Below, piece after piece: positions 1 through 8,561 of a stretch of DNA of 64,000 bases (its first letter is position 1; each line of letters begins with the position of its first letter). Position numbers and translations under genes: made by a program. Source of the stretch: Pricia mediterranea (GTDB lineage: Bacteria; Bacteroidota; Bacteroidia; Flavobacteriales; Flavobacteriaceae); the NCBI RefSeq assembly GCF_032248455.1, contig NZ_JAVTTP010000001.1, positions 1,296,001 to 1,360,000 of the forward strand. Reading direction: 5' to 3'. Under the pieces are notes generated by a model. It was not told where the DNA came from. It made no database searches and saw only the letters and a list, made by a program, of their open reading frames with translations.

Positions 1-2
1 TT

Positions 3-413
3 TTAAATAATCAAATCCGCCAAGGTATTGTTCCGATAAACTTCCAGATTGGCGTCCCTCACTTTGAGCATCAATTTGTTGACGGAACAGGAAGCTTCAT
101 CGGGACAGTCATCGCACTTTTCGTAAAAATTCAGGCTTACGCACGGCACCATGGCAATCGGACCTTCAAGGATGCGCATGACGTCGGTCATCAATATCTC
201 CTCTGGGTCCTTTATAAGATAGTATCCTCCACCCTTTCCTTTCTTTGATCCCAGAAATCCGGTTTTCCGGAGAGTCAGCAGAATACTTTCCAGAAATTTT
301 TGTGAGATATTCTCATTCTCTGCGATTTCGGCAATTTGAACTGGATTTTTATCCTTTTGGGTAGCCAAATAAGTCAAAGCTTTAAGGCCGTATTTCGTCT
401 TTTTGGAGAGCAT
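3..413 (-). CDS. Rrf2 family transcriptional regulator
   Basis: A 136-residue winged-helix regulator of the Rrf2 family (IscR, CymR, NsrR relatives). The N-terminal half (about residues 1-60) holds the helix-turn-helix, with a glycine-rich wing at residues 60-64 (GKGGGY), followed by the dimerisation helix. Four cysteines lie at about residues 91, 100, 103 and 109 (C-x8-C-x2-C-x5-C), in the region where IscR and NsrR bind an Fe-S cluster, so cluster binding is plausible but the spacing is not IscR's C-x5-C-x5-C. It starts 24 nt after the stop of the sulfhydrylase gene and is last in the SAM-riboswitch methionine operon, which suggests a role in sulfur/cysteine or Fe-S control. The target is not deducible from sequence. 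The stop codon lies at the very left edge of the window, so the gene is complete. Confidence 0.85.
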   Translation of the reverse strand: MLSKKTKYGLKALTYLATQKDKNPVQIAEIAENENISQKFLESILLTLRKTGFLGSKKGKGGGYYLIKDPEEILMTDVMRILEGPIAMVPCVSLNFYEKCDDCPDEASCSVNKLMLKVRDANLEVYRNNTLADLII

Positions 414-437
414 TACGCGAAGATAGGGAAAAAGAGA

Positions 438-1610
438 CTACCCCAATGCCTGTTCGATATCTCGGATAATGTCATCCACATGTTCGAGCCCGACCGAAAC
501 GCGGACCATACCGTCGGTGATTCCGGTTTCCGATCGTTCTTCGGTCGTTAGCTTGCTGTGGGTGGTCGATGCGGGGTGGGTGACGATACTACGGGTATCG
601 CCTAGGTTGGCAGAAAGGGACAACATCTGAATGGAATCGAAGAACTTTTGTCCGGCTGCCAGTCCGCCTTTGACCTCGAAAGCGACAACACAGCCACCGG
701 CTTTCATTTGTTTTTTGGCGATTTCGTATTGGGGATGGGATTTTAGGAAAGGGTACTTTACCCAATTTACCTTAGCGTGTCCTTCAAGATATTCCGCCAA
801 TTTTAATGCGTTTTCGCAATGTCTGTCCACACGAACCGACAAGGTTTCCAGGCTTTTGGAAAGTACCCAAGCGTTAAAAGGGGAAAGCGACGGGCCGGTA
901 ATTCTTGAGAACCGATATATCTTATCTATCAGTTCACTGCTGCCTACCGTAATACCGGCCAGCACCCTACCCTGGCCGTCCATCAATTTGGTACCGGAAT
1001 GGATGACCAGATCTGCTCCGGATTTTATCGGTTGTTGTAAGTAGGGGGACGCAAAGCAATTGTCAACAATAAATGTCAAATTATGTTTTTTGGCGATGTC
1101 GGCCAAAGCTTCCATATCCAGTACATCGACTCCGGGGTTGGTAGGTGTTTCGGCATAGAGAATTTTGGTGTTCGGTCGGATGAGCTGCGATATCTTTTCA
1201 ACCTCGTCTACCTTGAAATAGGAATGTTCGATATTCCATTTTGGCAAAAAGTTCGTGAATAGCGAATGGGTAGATCCGAAAACGCTACGGGCCGAAACGA
1301 TATGGTCCCCGCTATCCAACAGTGCCGCAAAGGTGGAAAACACCGCCGACATGCCCGATGCAAAAGCGTAGCCCGCCTCTGCTCCCTCCATTTGGCAGAC
1401 TTTTTCAATGAATTCTGAGGAATTGGGATTGGAATAACGCGAATACACGTTCCTTTGCTTTTCTTCCGCAAAAGAGGCCCGCATATCCTCTGCATCCTCG
1501 AATACAAAGCTCGATGTCAGGTAGAGCGGGACGGAATGTTCCAGGTTTTCCGTACGGTTCAGTTGGGTACGGATCGCGTTGGTCTCAAATTTATTTTTCT
1601 CGTTGCCCAA
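438..1610 (-). CDS. metZ: Trans-sulfuration family PLP enzyme, MetZ-like homoserine sulfhydrylase
   Basis: A Cys/Met-metabolism PLP enzyme of 390 residues. The expected PLP lysine is Lys208 in HSGTKLMDGQG, and the substrate/cofactor motifs YSRYSNPN (about 56-63), ASGMSAV (about 84-90) and HPASTTHS near the C-terminus are present. The family includes O-succinyl/O-acetylhomoserine sulfhydrylase, cystathionine gamma-synthase and cystathionine gamma-lyase. Sequence alone does not settle which reaction it runs; the operon context (MetY and MetX-ThrA upstream) favours direct sulfhydrylation or gamma-synthase activity on O-acetylhomoserine. No in-frame ATG exists near the start: the best start is TTG at 1610, with an in-frame stop (TAG, 1629-1631) just upstream and only ATT/ATA alternatives between them. 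It lies 146 nt downstream of metX-thrA, separated by a TGACGG-type repeat. Confidence 0.82.
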   Translation of the reverse strand: MGNEKNKFETNAIRTQLNRTENLEHSVPLYLTSSFVFEDAEDMRASFAEEKQRNVYSRYSNPNSSEFIEKVCQMEGAEAGYAFASGMSAVFSTFAALLDSGDHIVSARSVFGSTHSLFTNFLPKWNIEHSYFKVDEVEKISQLIRPNTKILYAETPTNPGVDVLDMEALADIAKKHNLTFIVDNCFASPYLQQPIKSGADLVIHSGTKLMDGQGRVLAGITVGSSELIDKIYRFSRITGPSLSPFNAWVLSKSLETLSVRVDRHCENALKLAEYLEGHAKVNWVKYPFLKSHPQYEIAKKQMKAGGCVVAFEVKGGLAAGQKFFDSIQMLSLSANLGDTRSIVTHPASTTHSKLTTEERSETGITDGMVRVSVGLEHVDDIIRDIEQALG

Positions 1611-1646
1611 AATATGCTGTCTAATTATCTAAGGTTTACATTTCTA

Positions 1647-1736
1647 TCAGTCACAGACCAACCATCAATCGTCATCGTTCACCAGTCACCCGCCGCCCGT
1701 CAACCATTATCCGTCACCAGACATCCGTCATCCGAA
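1647..1736. repeat. Degenerate TGACGG/CCGTCA intergenic tandem repeat
   Basis: On the plus strand this stretch is a degenerate series of CCGTCA-, GTCACC- and CATCCGTCA-like units; on the minus strand it reads as TGACGG/GTGACGG units. It sits between metX-thrA and the metZ-like gene inside one operon. A second array of the same unit lies at 44429-44536. It has no coding potential and no hairpin with a U-tract. Confidence 0.6.
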
Positions 1737-1756
1737 CCCCGTCTCTTTTCTCCTCC

Positions 1757-4700
1757 TCACCCTTTCTCCGCAATCCGCAAAATATCACCAAAAACCCCTC
1801 TTGCCGTTACCGCCGCCCCGGCCCCGGCACCTTGGATGACCAGCGGATGCTCCCCGTAGGATTCCGTATAGATTTCGATAATGGAATCGGAACCTTTTAC
1901 CTGGCCAAGAGCACTCTGTTTGGGCACGGAAATCAGCTCTACGTCCAAAATTCCCTTTTCCTTTTGTAGGTCGCCGTGCAGGTCGCCTACGTAGCGTAAT
2001 ACGTGATCGGGCTGCTGCTCTTTTTTAAGGGTATCGAATTTTTCGTCCAAAATATCGAGCTGATCTAAAAAGTCTTCGACCTTCCCTTTTCTTAATTTCT
2101 CGGGAATCAGGTTCTGGATATCGATATCGGAGAATTCATTGCGCAACCCCAGTTCCCGCGCCAGAATCAACAGCTTGCGGCCTACGTCGTTGCCGGACAG
2201 ATCTTCCCTAGGGTCGGGTTCGGTATAGCCGCTGTTCATCGCATCCTTTAGAATATCCGAAAAGACTTGGTCGGATTCCGAAAAGGTATTGAAAATATAG
2301 CTTAACGAACCTGAAAAAACCCCTTTGATCTGGGTGATGTTCTCGCCAGAAAGGTGTAGTAACTTGATGGTATCTATTAATGGCAAGCCGGCACCTACGT
2401 TCGTTTCGTATAGGTATTGTTTTTGGTTTTTGTCCAGTTCATCACGTAGAGATCGGTAGTAATCGAAATCAAGGGTATTCGCGATTTTATTGGAAGATAC
2501 CAAGTCGAACCCGTTTCTGACGAAGTCCACATAATGTGCCACAAAATCCTCGCTGGCGGTATTATCAACCGCAATCAGATTTTCGAGGTGGTTTTCCTTG
2601 GCGTACAAAATGACGTCCTCGAGCGCGTAAGGTATCCCTTTTTCGTCGAGGGAGTTCTTCCAGTCGTTGGATATCCCATTTTTATCCAAAAGTACCTTGC
2701 GGGAATTGGCGATGGCGAAAATTTTGACATCGATGCCCTTACGTTCTTCGATGGACTTAGCGGATTTTAAAATTTGGTCGATCAGCGTGCCGCCTACGTT
2801 GCCGTGTCCGAACAAGGCCAGGTTCAACTTGTTGCTTATCCCAAAGATTTGGCCGTGCATCACGTTCATCGCTTTGTGGAGGTCCGCTTTTTTCACCACC
2901 AAACTGACGTTCTTTCCGGAGACCGTATTGTTGAACAACAGCGGCACGATCTGATTCTTGATCAGGGCATTATACGGAAGATGGAAGGTACTAAGGTCCT
3001 GCCCGACTACCGAAATGACCGATACTTCCTCAAGTACGGTAATCGTGTTGATGTCCCTATTGACATAATCGCCCTCGAATTCGGCGTCCAAAGCTTTTTT
3101 GGCCCTTAAGGCCTTATCGGAATCCACCACCAGGCCGATTCCCCGCTCCGAAGACCCTTGTGAGATGATACTGACACTTATGTTGTTCCGTTCGAGCGTT
3201 TTAAAAATCCGTGCATCGATACCTACTTTTCCCAGTAGTCCCCGCCCCTCAAGATTGATCAAGGATACGTTTTCGATAACGGAGAGCGATTTAATGCCTT
3301 CTTTTTCAGTCTTCGCACTGATCAAAGTGCCTTCGTTATCATTGTTGAAGGTGTTTAAAATACGCAGCGGGATATTCTTCTCGATAAGCGGAATGATGGT
3401 CTTCGCGTGTAAGATCGTCGCCCCGAAATTGGCCAGCTCGTTGGCTTCCCCATAGGATAGGTTGTCGATACGTCTTGCATCGGCCACAAGATCGGGATTG
3501 GCGGTAAAGATGCCATCGACGTGGGTAAAGTTCTGTAGCTCTTCGGCATTGAGAAAGTTAGCGAACAAAGCCGCGGAATAATTGCTGCCGTTTCTGCCCA
3601 AAGTGGTCGTGTCGCCATTTTCGTCCGAAGCAATAAACCCAGTGATTATGGGTATCGCATCGGGCTCAAGCTGCTCGAATCTTTTGAGTATGCTTTCTTT
3701 GGAGGCTATCTCCATCACCGAGGCATCCCCGAAATTGGAGTCGGTCTTTACCAACTCCCGGGCATCCATAACTTGCGCATTGAGTCCCCTGTCCCGCAAC
3801 GCATGGGCAACCACTTTAGCGGAAATCAGCTCCCCGAAAGAAAGTGCCTGATCTTTAATCTTGGCACTGTAGTCGCCCAGAAGGGCCACTCCCTCCAAGA
3901 GTTTGGTCAGCGCTTCGAACTCGGAGGATAAATCGATATTTTTAAAGTTGAATTTCTGATACTCCGCAAAAGCTTCCAGCTCAAGCTTATACTGCTCTCG
4001 TTTTGCGGCCGTATCCAACATCGCTTCCAGTTGGTCGGTCGCTTTCCCTCTGGCGGACAGGACCACCGCAATAGGCTCCCCGGCCTTTCCCCTGGTCGTT
4101 AAAATTTCCAAAACCCGTTCAATACCTTCGCCGTTGGACAGCGACCTTCCGCCGAACTTCAGGATCTTGACCCGGCCTACCTTTCCGTTGCTATCGAAAA
4201 TGGGTTTTAGCAACTGTTCCATCTGCTCGAATTCGATCAAAAAGGCATCATGGCCGTGCAGGGAGTTGACTTCCCCGTAGGTCACGTTACTGTTCGCCTG
4301 GGCAAGCCGCTTATAGGTGTCCTTATTCTCCTGGGCCGTAAAAAAAAGATCGGAATCGACCCCGATGATATGAATGTTGGTGTCGCTTCGTTGTAAGTTT
4401 CTGAAATTCTCCTGTCCGTCACGGGTTACGTCGATGGTCTTCAGCAATTGGTTCATCAACTTGTAGGCCGACAACTGAAAGCGATCCTGCAGTTTATCGC
4501 CGTGGTGCATCAACCAGCTCTCGACGTTAAAGACCTGCAGCTCTTCGTTGGTACTCCGTTTGAAGCGGTCTTTAAACGACTCGGGTGTTCGGTAGCATAA
4601 CATGGCGTGCATGCGTGCGTCATGGACCGGCTGCTTTGAATTGATCAAGAACTGCTCCTGTATCTGGCAATTGGCAATCAACCAGTCGGTAGATTTCCAA

Positions 4701-5143
4701 TCGGATGCCACGGGGACCAAGTGTTTCGTGATTTTAGGATTGATAGCGGCCATTTCCCAAGCGATGCCCCCACCTAGGGACCCGCCGATAATGGCAAATA
4801 GCCTGTCTATCTTTAGCTGCTGTAAGCCCCATAAAAAGATGCGGGCGATATCACCGGCCACAAAATCCTTATAATTTTCGATAACGAACCCATTGTGGCC
4901 GTTGCCCGGCACATTGAACGAAAGTATCGTATATCTATTGGTATCGATACGTTTGCCCTCCCCGATCAGTGCGGACCACCAACCGCCGTCGCCGGTAACA
5001 TTGGAGTTTCCGGTGAGGGCATGGTTCACGAGTACGATGGGCGCGGAATGCAGCTCGCGCCCGAACAGCTCGTACGAAAGTTCGATATCTTGGTTGACAC
5101 CGCTCAGGGTGGTATAGTTCTTAAGTTTTAAATGATGGAGCAT
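1757..5143 (-). CDS. Fused homoserine O-acetyltransferase / aspartokinase / homoserine dehydrogenase
   Basis: A 1128-residue three-activity fusion. Residues 1-318 are a MetX-type alpha/beta hydrolase with the nucleophile elbow GGSLGGG (Ser122), an acid in GVDSDLFF (Asp263 or Asp265) and His298 in LHGHDAF. From about residue 325 an aspartokinase domain begins (KFGGRS, then LGRNGSNYSAALFA and HAKTIIPL), followed by ACT-type regulatory sequence. From about residue 790 comes homoserine dehydrogenase (ALFGHGNVGG nucleotide-binding motif, ETNVGAGLPLIDT, GVFSGSLSYIFN). It would catalyse the first, third and fourth steps from aspartate to O-acetylhomoserine, leaving only aspartate-semialdehyde dehydrogenase out. 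The usual KFGGT of aspartokinases reads KFGGR here. The gene lies between metY and metZ under the SAM-I riboswitch. MetX-ThrA fusions are, as far as I recall, known in Flavobacteriia. Confidence 0.92.
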   Translation of the reverse strand: MLHHLKLKNYTTLSGVNQDIELSYELFGRELHSAPIVLVNHALTGNSNVTGDGGWWSALIGEGKRIDTNRYTILSFNVPGNGHNGFVIENYKDFVAGDIARIFLWGLQQLKIDRLFAIIGGSLGGGIAWEMAAINPKITKHLVPVASDWKSTDWLIANCQIQEQFLINSKQPVHDARMHAMLCYRTPESFKDRFKRSTNEELQVFNVESWLMHHGDKLQDRFQLSAYKLMNQLLKTIDVTRDGQENFRNLQRSDTNIHIIGVDSDLFFTAQENKDTYKRLAQANSNVTYGEVNSLHGHDAFLIEFEQMEQLLKPIFDSNGKVGRVKILKFGGRSLSNGEGIERVLEILTTRGKAGEPIAVVLSARGKATDQLEAMLDTAAKREQYKLELEAFAEYQKFNFKNIDLSSEFEALTKLLEGVALLGDYSAKIKDQALSFGELISAKVVAHALRDRGLNAQVMDARELVKTDSNFGDASVMEIASKESILKRFEQLEPDAIPIITGFIASDENGDTTTLGRNGSNYSAALFANFLNAEELQNFTHVDGIFTANPDLVADARRIDNLSYGEANELANFGATILHAKTIIPLIEKNIPLRILNTFNNDNEGTLISAKTEKEGIKSLSVIENVSLINLEGRGLLGKVGIDARIFKTLERNNISVSIISQGSSERGIGLVVDSDKALRAKKALDAEFEGDYVNRDINTITVLEEVSVISVVGQDLSTFHLPYNALIKNQIVPLLFNNTVSGKNVSLVVKKADLHKAMNVMHGQIFGISNKLNLALFGHGNVGGTLIDQILKSAKSIEERKGIDVKIFAIANSRKVLLDKNGISNDWKNSLDEKGIPYALEDVILYAKENHLENLIAVDNTASEDFVAHYVDFVRNGFDLVSSNKIANTLDFDYYRSLRDELDKNQKQYLYETNVGAGLPLIDTIKLLHLSGENITQIKGVFSGSLSYIFNTFSESDQVFSDILKDAMNSGYTEPDPREDLSGNDVGRKLLILARELGLRNEFSDIDIQNLIPEKLRKGKVEDFLDQLDILDEKFDTLKKEQQPDHVLRYVGDLHGDLQKEKGILDVELISVPKQSALGQVKGSDSIIEIYTESYGEHPLVIQGAGAGAAVTARGVFGDILRIAEKG

Positions 5144-5203
5144 CTAATTTTACATCTTAAGTTCAACTCCTCTTTTCAATGGGCGATGCCCTGGAAGATG
5201 GCG

Positions 5204-6484
5204 CTACGCGTCAATTGTTGCAAACGCATTTTCAAGGTCGGCTTTTAGGTCGTCGATATCTTCAAGCCCGACCGAGAGACGGATCAAATCTTTGGTCACC
5301 CCGGTAGATTCCTGGGCTTCGTCGTCCAATTGCTGATGGGTGGTGCTTGCGGGATGGATTATCAATGACTTGGTATCCCCAATATTGGCCAGCAGCGAAA
5401 AGAGCTTCGTATGGTCCGCTATTTTTTTCGCGGATTCAAAGCCGCCCTTGACCCCAAAGGTAATGAGGCCACTCTGTCCCTTAGGCAAATACTTTTGCCC
5501 CAGATCATAGTATCTACTGGACTTCAACCCTGGATAGTTCACCCAGGTCACCACGTCGCGACCTTGTAGCCATTCGGCCAAGGCCAGGGCGTTTTCGCTG
5601 ATATGTTTCATCCGCACCTCGAGCGTTTCCAGACCTTGAATAATTTGCCAGATATTGAAAGGGCTCGGGGCAGCCCCTAAATCCCGTAATCCTTCGATCC
5701 GGGCCTTTGCGATGAATGCTGCCGGACCCAAGGCCTCGTGATAGACTAACCCGTGATAGCCCGGGGAGGGCTCCGTGAATTCGGGAAAATTGCCGTTGCT
5801 ATAATCGAAGGTACCGGCATCGACGATGGCTCCACCCAGGGCGGTTCCGTTACCGTTGATGTACTTTGTCAAAGCGTGAATGACGATGTTCGCCCCGTGT
5901 TCGATGGGATTGATCAGGGCGGGCGTTGCGACGGTGTTATCCACGATAAACGGCACCTTGGCCTTTTTAGCCACCTCTGAAATCGCCTTGAGGTCCAACA
6001 CATCCAATTTCGGATTGCCGAGGGATTCCACAAAGACCGCCCGGGTATTGTCCTGCAGCGCTTTTTCAAAATTCGCCGGATCGGAAGGGTCGACAAAAGT
6101 GGTTGTAATACCCAGTCTCGGCAGGGTTACCCCGAACAGGTTGTAGGTACCCCCGTACAGGCTGTTACTGGTAACGATATGGTCGCCGGACTTTAACAGG
6201 GTCAAGAAGGTTGTCGATAGCGCGGCCATGCCCGAAGCCGTAGCCACCGAAGCTATACCCCCTTCAAGGGCTGCCATACGCTGTTCGAGCACATCGTTGG
6301 TCGGGTTGTTCAACCGGGTATAGATAAAGCCCGGTTGCGAAAGATTGAAAAGGTTGGCTGCATGGTCCGAATCCTCAAACACGTACGAGGTGTTTTGGTA
6401 CAGCGGCACGGCACGGGTTCCCCCATGGGCCTTTACGTCATGTCCGGCATGTAGGGCGTTGGTAGCAAATTTAGAATCGCTCAT
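5204..6484 (-). CDS. metY: O-acetylhomoserine sulfhydrylase (MetY)
   Basis: A 426-residue PLP enzyme of the trans-sulfuration family, with the length and insertions typical of O-acetylhomoserine aminocarboxypropyltransferase. Visible are ATNALHAGHD at the N-terminus, YTRLNNPTNDVLE, ATASGMAALS and the PLP lysine Lys207 in HALTKYINGNGTALGG. It makes homocysteine from O-acetylhomoserine and sulfide. It is the first gene of the methionine operon, preceded by a 5' leader of over 350 nt containing a SAM-I aptamer, so it should be switched off when SAM is abundant. The metX-thrA fusion follows after 60 nt. It is a paralogue of the enzyme at 438-1610, so the operon carries two members of the family. 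Confidence 0.93.
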   Translation of the reverse strand: MSDSKFATNALHAGHDVKAHGGTRAVPLYQNTSYVFEDSDHAANLFNLSQPGFIYTRLNNPTNDVLEQRMAALEGGIASVATASGMAALSTTFLTLLKSGDHIVTSNSLYGGTYNLFGVTLPRLGITTTFVDPSDPANFEKALQDNTRAVFVESLGNPKLDVLDLKAISEVAKKAKVPFIVDNTVATPALINPIEHGANIVIHALTKYINGNGTALGGAIVDAGTFDYSNGNFPEFTEPSPGYHGLVYHEALGPAAFIAKARIEGLRDLGAAPSPFNIWQIIQGLETLEVRMKHISENALALAEWLQGRDVVTWVNYPGLKSSRYYDLGQKYLPKGQSGLITFGVKGGFESAKKIADHTKLFSLLANIGDTKSLIIHPASTTHQQLDDEAQESTGVTKDLIRLSVGLEDIDDLKADLENAFATIDA

Positions 6485-6692
6485 GATTTTTGGTTTTTAT
6501 TGTTAGCGTACTTATTGATAGTGTTTGTTTTAGACCGCTCAAAGGCAATAGCCGTTTCCAATATCCACCGGGTGGTTAGCGGACTGCCATTTCAATCGGG
6601 TCTAAAGCGGGCTCCCGAGGGTTTGTCCCAAGCTGACTCGATAATATCAATAAGTTATGAAGAAAGTAAATTACGGAAGGTAATTCGTTTGT
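6485..6692 (-). promoter_or_regulatory. metY leader between SAM-I aptamer and start codon (expression platform region)
   Basis: About 208 nt separates the aptamer from the metY start. I see no clean intrinsic terminator with a U-tract. A possible long-range stem pairs TTTAGACC with GGTCTAAA across roughly 80 nt, and a short CCACC/GGTGG-type hairpin lies between its arms. The switching mechanism (termination or translation) is not evident. Confidence 0.4.
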
Positions 6693-6839
6693 GTTATCTG
6701 CCTAGTTGCCGAATCCGAAAATCTTCAAACATCACTAAGTAGAACGTAGCACCTTCTCTATACCCTTCCGAAAGCAATCGGTAGGCAAGAGGGTTGCTAA
6801 GGTTTCATAGGGTCCAATCCCTCCACCTTTCTTGATAAC
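6693..6839 (-). ncRNA. SAM-I (S-box) riboswitch aptamer
   Basis: Read on the minus strand, the core S-box strings appear in order: GTTATCAAG, GGTGGAGGGA, TGAAACC, GCAACC, then AAGGTGCTA, and a closing GATAAC. P1 forms between GTTATC (complement of 6834-6839) and GATAAC (complement of 6693-6698). P4 can form between CTTAGT (6734-6739) and ACTAGG (6701-6706) with one G-U pair and an unusually long loop of about 27 nt. It lies upstream of metY and controls the methionine operon. Bound SAM normally lowers expression of such genes. Confidence 0.92.
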
Positions 6840-6877
6840 TGATCAATACGTGTTTGAACGTTCGAAAACTCTAAAAA

Positions 6878-6885
6878 CAAATATA
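6878..6885 (-). promoter_or_regulatory. Candidate -7 promoter element for the SAM-I/metY transcript
   Basis: The minus strand reads TATATTTG, matching the Bacteroidetes -7 consensus TAnnTTTG, about 40 nt upstream of the aptamer's P1 stem. No clear TTG/TTTG at -33 is visible. Confidence 0.5.
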
Positions 6886-6924
6886 CTCATGCTACTTGAA
6901 AAACCGAAAGTTTTGGGAATTTTA

Positions 6925-7039
6925 TTTTTTTCTTTGCCTAGGCACGACACAGCGAAAGCTGTGGGCGAGCCGAAGCGTTGGCAAAGCATAGCCTAAGCTA
7001 CGGTGGATAATTTTAACGACGGCAAAGGAAAAAAGAAAG
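6925..7039. repeat. Structured ~115-bp inverted-repeat element
   Basis: Outer arms pair TTTTTTTCTTTGCC (6925-6938) with GGCAAAG-G-AAAAAA (7021-7034). Inside is a perfect hairpin CACAGC-GAAA-GCTGTG (6948-6963) with a GNRA loop. GGCAAAG also recurs internally at 6980-6986. It lies between metK and the metY promoter. Neither strand has a U-tract after the stem, so it does not look like an ordinary terminator; a small palindromic repeat or MITE-like unit is possible. Confidence 0.5.
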
Positions 7040-7159
7040 ATACAAAAATCCGGGTCTTCAGTTGGCAGGAGTAGATAACAACGGACGATGGGATTTTCCT
7101 AATGCAAAGCCATTAAAATCGCTTTCCATATCAAAATCCAATAAAATTGTTGGATTAAA

Positions 7160-8416
7160 TCATAACTTAAATGATTTTTTAACCTCCGCTACCCTATCCA
7201 ACTTTTCCCAAGTGAACAATTCCACCTCTTTTTCGACACGGCCGCTGTAGGGAGATTCGTAAATCTTTTTGACCGTTTTAGGTTCTTTCCCCATGTGGCC
7301 GTAGGCCGCGGTTTCTAGGTAGATCGGATTTCGTAGTTTGAGGCGTTCTTCGATGGCAAAGGGACGCATATCGAACAATTCCGCGACCTTTTTGGCGATT
7401 TCCCCGTCGCTTAGTTCGACTTTCGAGGTGCCGTAAGTCTCCACGGAAACTGAGGTAGGCTCCACCACCCCGATAGCGTAACTGACCTGTACGAGCAGCT
7501 CTTCGGCCACTCCTGCGGCGACCAGATTTTTGGCGGCGTGCCTGGCGGCATAGGCGGCACTGCGGTCGACCTTACTCGGATCCTTTCCGCTGAAGGCCCC
7601 ACCTCCGTGGGCGCCTTTGCCCCCGTAGGTATCGACGACAACTTTTCGGCCCGTGAGTCCCGCATCGCCATGGGGGCCCCCAATGACAAATTTTCCGGTC
7701 GGGTTGATATGATAGGTAATCCGATCATCGAACAGGCCCTGAATGTTTTTGGGCAGCTGCGCCTTCACCCGGGGAATCAATATCCCCACGATATCTTCCT
7801 TTATCTTGGCCAACATCTTACCATCATCCGTGTCGAATTCGTCGTGCTGGGTAGAGACCACAATAGTGTCTATCCGTTGTGGCACATTTTCATCGGAATA
7901 TTCCAAGGTTACCTGCGCCTTGGCATCGGGCCGTAAGTAGTTGATTTCATCATTTTCGCGACGCAGATCGGCCAAAACCTGCAATAATCTATGGGATATG
8001 TCAAGGGCCAACGGCATGTAATTCTCCGTTTCCTTGGTGGCATAACCGAACATCATACCCTGATCACCGGCGCCCTGCTTTTCCTTGTCGCCACGATCTA
8101 CGCCTTGGCTGATATCTTGGGACTGTTCGTGGATCAGTGATATGACCCCGCACGAATCGCCGCTGAACTGGTACTCCCCCTTGGTGTATCCGATGTTGTT
8201 GATGGTTTCGCGTGCAATGTTCTGCACATCCAGATAGGTGTCGCTCTTGACTTCGCCGGCAAGCACGACCTGCCCTGTAGTAACCAAGGTCTCGCAGGCC
8301 ACCTTACTTTCTGGGTCGAAGGCCAAAAAATGGTCCAACAACGCATCACTGATCTGGTCGGCGATTTTATCGGGATGACCCTCACTCACGGATTCGGAGG
8401 TAAATAGGTACGACAT
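7160..8416 (-). CDS. metK: S-adenosylmethionine synthetase (MetK)
   Basis: Methionine adenosyltransferase of 418 residues, the usual length or slightly longer. It makes SAM from methionine and ATP in the cytoplasm. Family signatures seen: EGHPDKIADQISDALLD near the N-terminus, GAGDQGMMFGYA (about residues 116-127) and GGGAFSGKDPSKVDRSAAY (about 270-290). It lies directly upstream of the methionine operon on the same strand but is separated by about 280 nt containing an inverted-repeat element and the riboswitch promoter. No S-box was found in its own 5' region. Confidence 0.96.
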   Translation of the reverse strand: MSYLFTSESVSEGHPDKIADQISDALLDHFLAFDPESKVACETLVTTGQVVLAGEVKSDTYLDVQNIARETINNIGYTKGEYQFSGDSCGVISLIHEQSQDISQGVDRGDKEKQGAGDQGMMFGYATKETENYMPLALDISHRLLQVLADLRRENDEINYLRPDAKAQVTLEYSDENVPQRIDTIVVSTQHDEFDTDDGKMLAKIKEDIVGILIPRVKAQLPKNIQGLFDDRITYHINPTGKFVIGGPHGDAGLTGRKVVVDTYGGKGAHGGGAFSGKDPSKVDRSAAYAARHAAKNLVAAGVAEELLVQVSYAIGVVEPTSVSVETYGTSKVELSDGEIAKKVAELFDMRPFAIEERLKLRNPIYLETAAYGHMGKEPKTVKKIYESPYSGRVEKEVELFTWEKLDRVAEVKKSFKL

Positions 8417-8553
8417 AGTATGCTATTTTACAAAGAGGAAGCGGATTTGAATGTCGGAACCAAAGAAGATGACGGGAAGCTTGTTCCGATCAACTGCTTT
8501 AGCATTTTTTCTAGAGGTTGCAATCAGTCAAATCCTTCCTCAGTTTCTATCGA

Positions 8554-8561
8554 CAAAAGTA
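8554..8561 (-). promoter_or_regulatory. Candidate -7 promoter element for metK
   Basis: The minus strand reads TACTTTTG (TAnnTTTG), about 138 nt upstream of the metK start. No matching -33 motif was seen. Confidence 0.3.
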
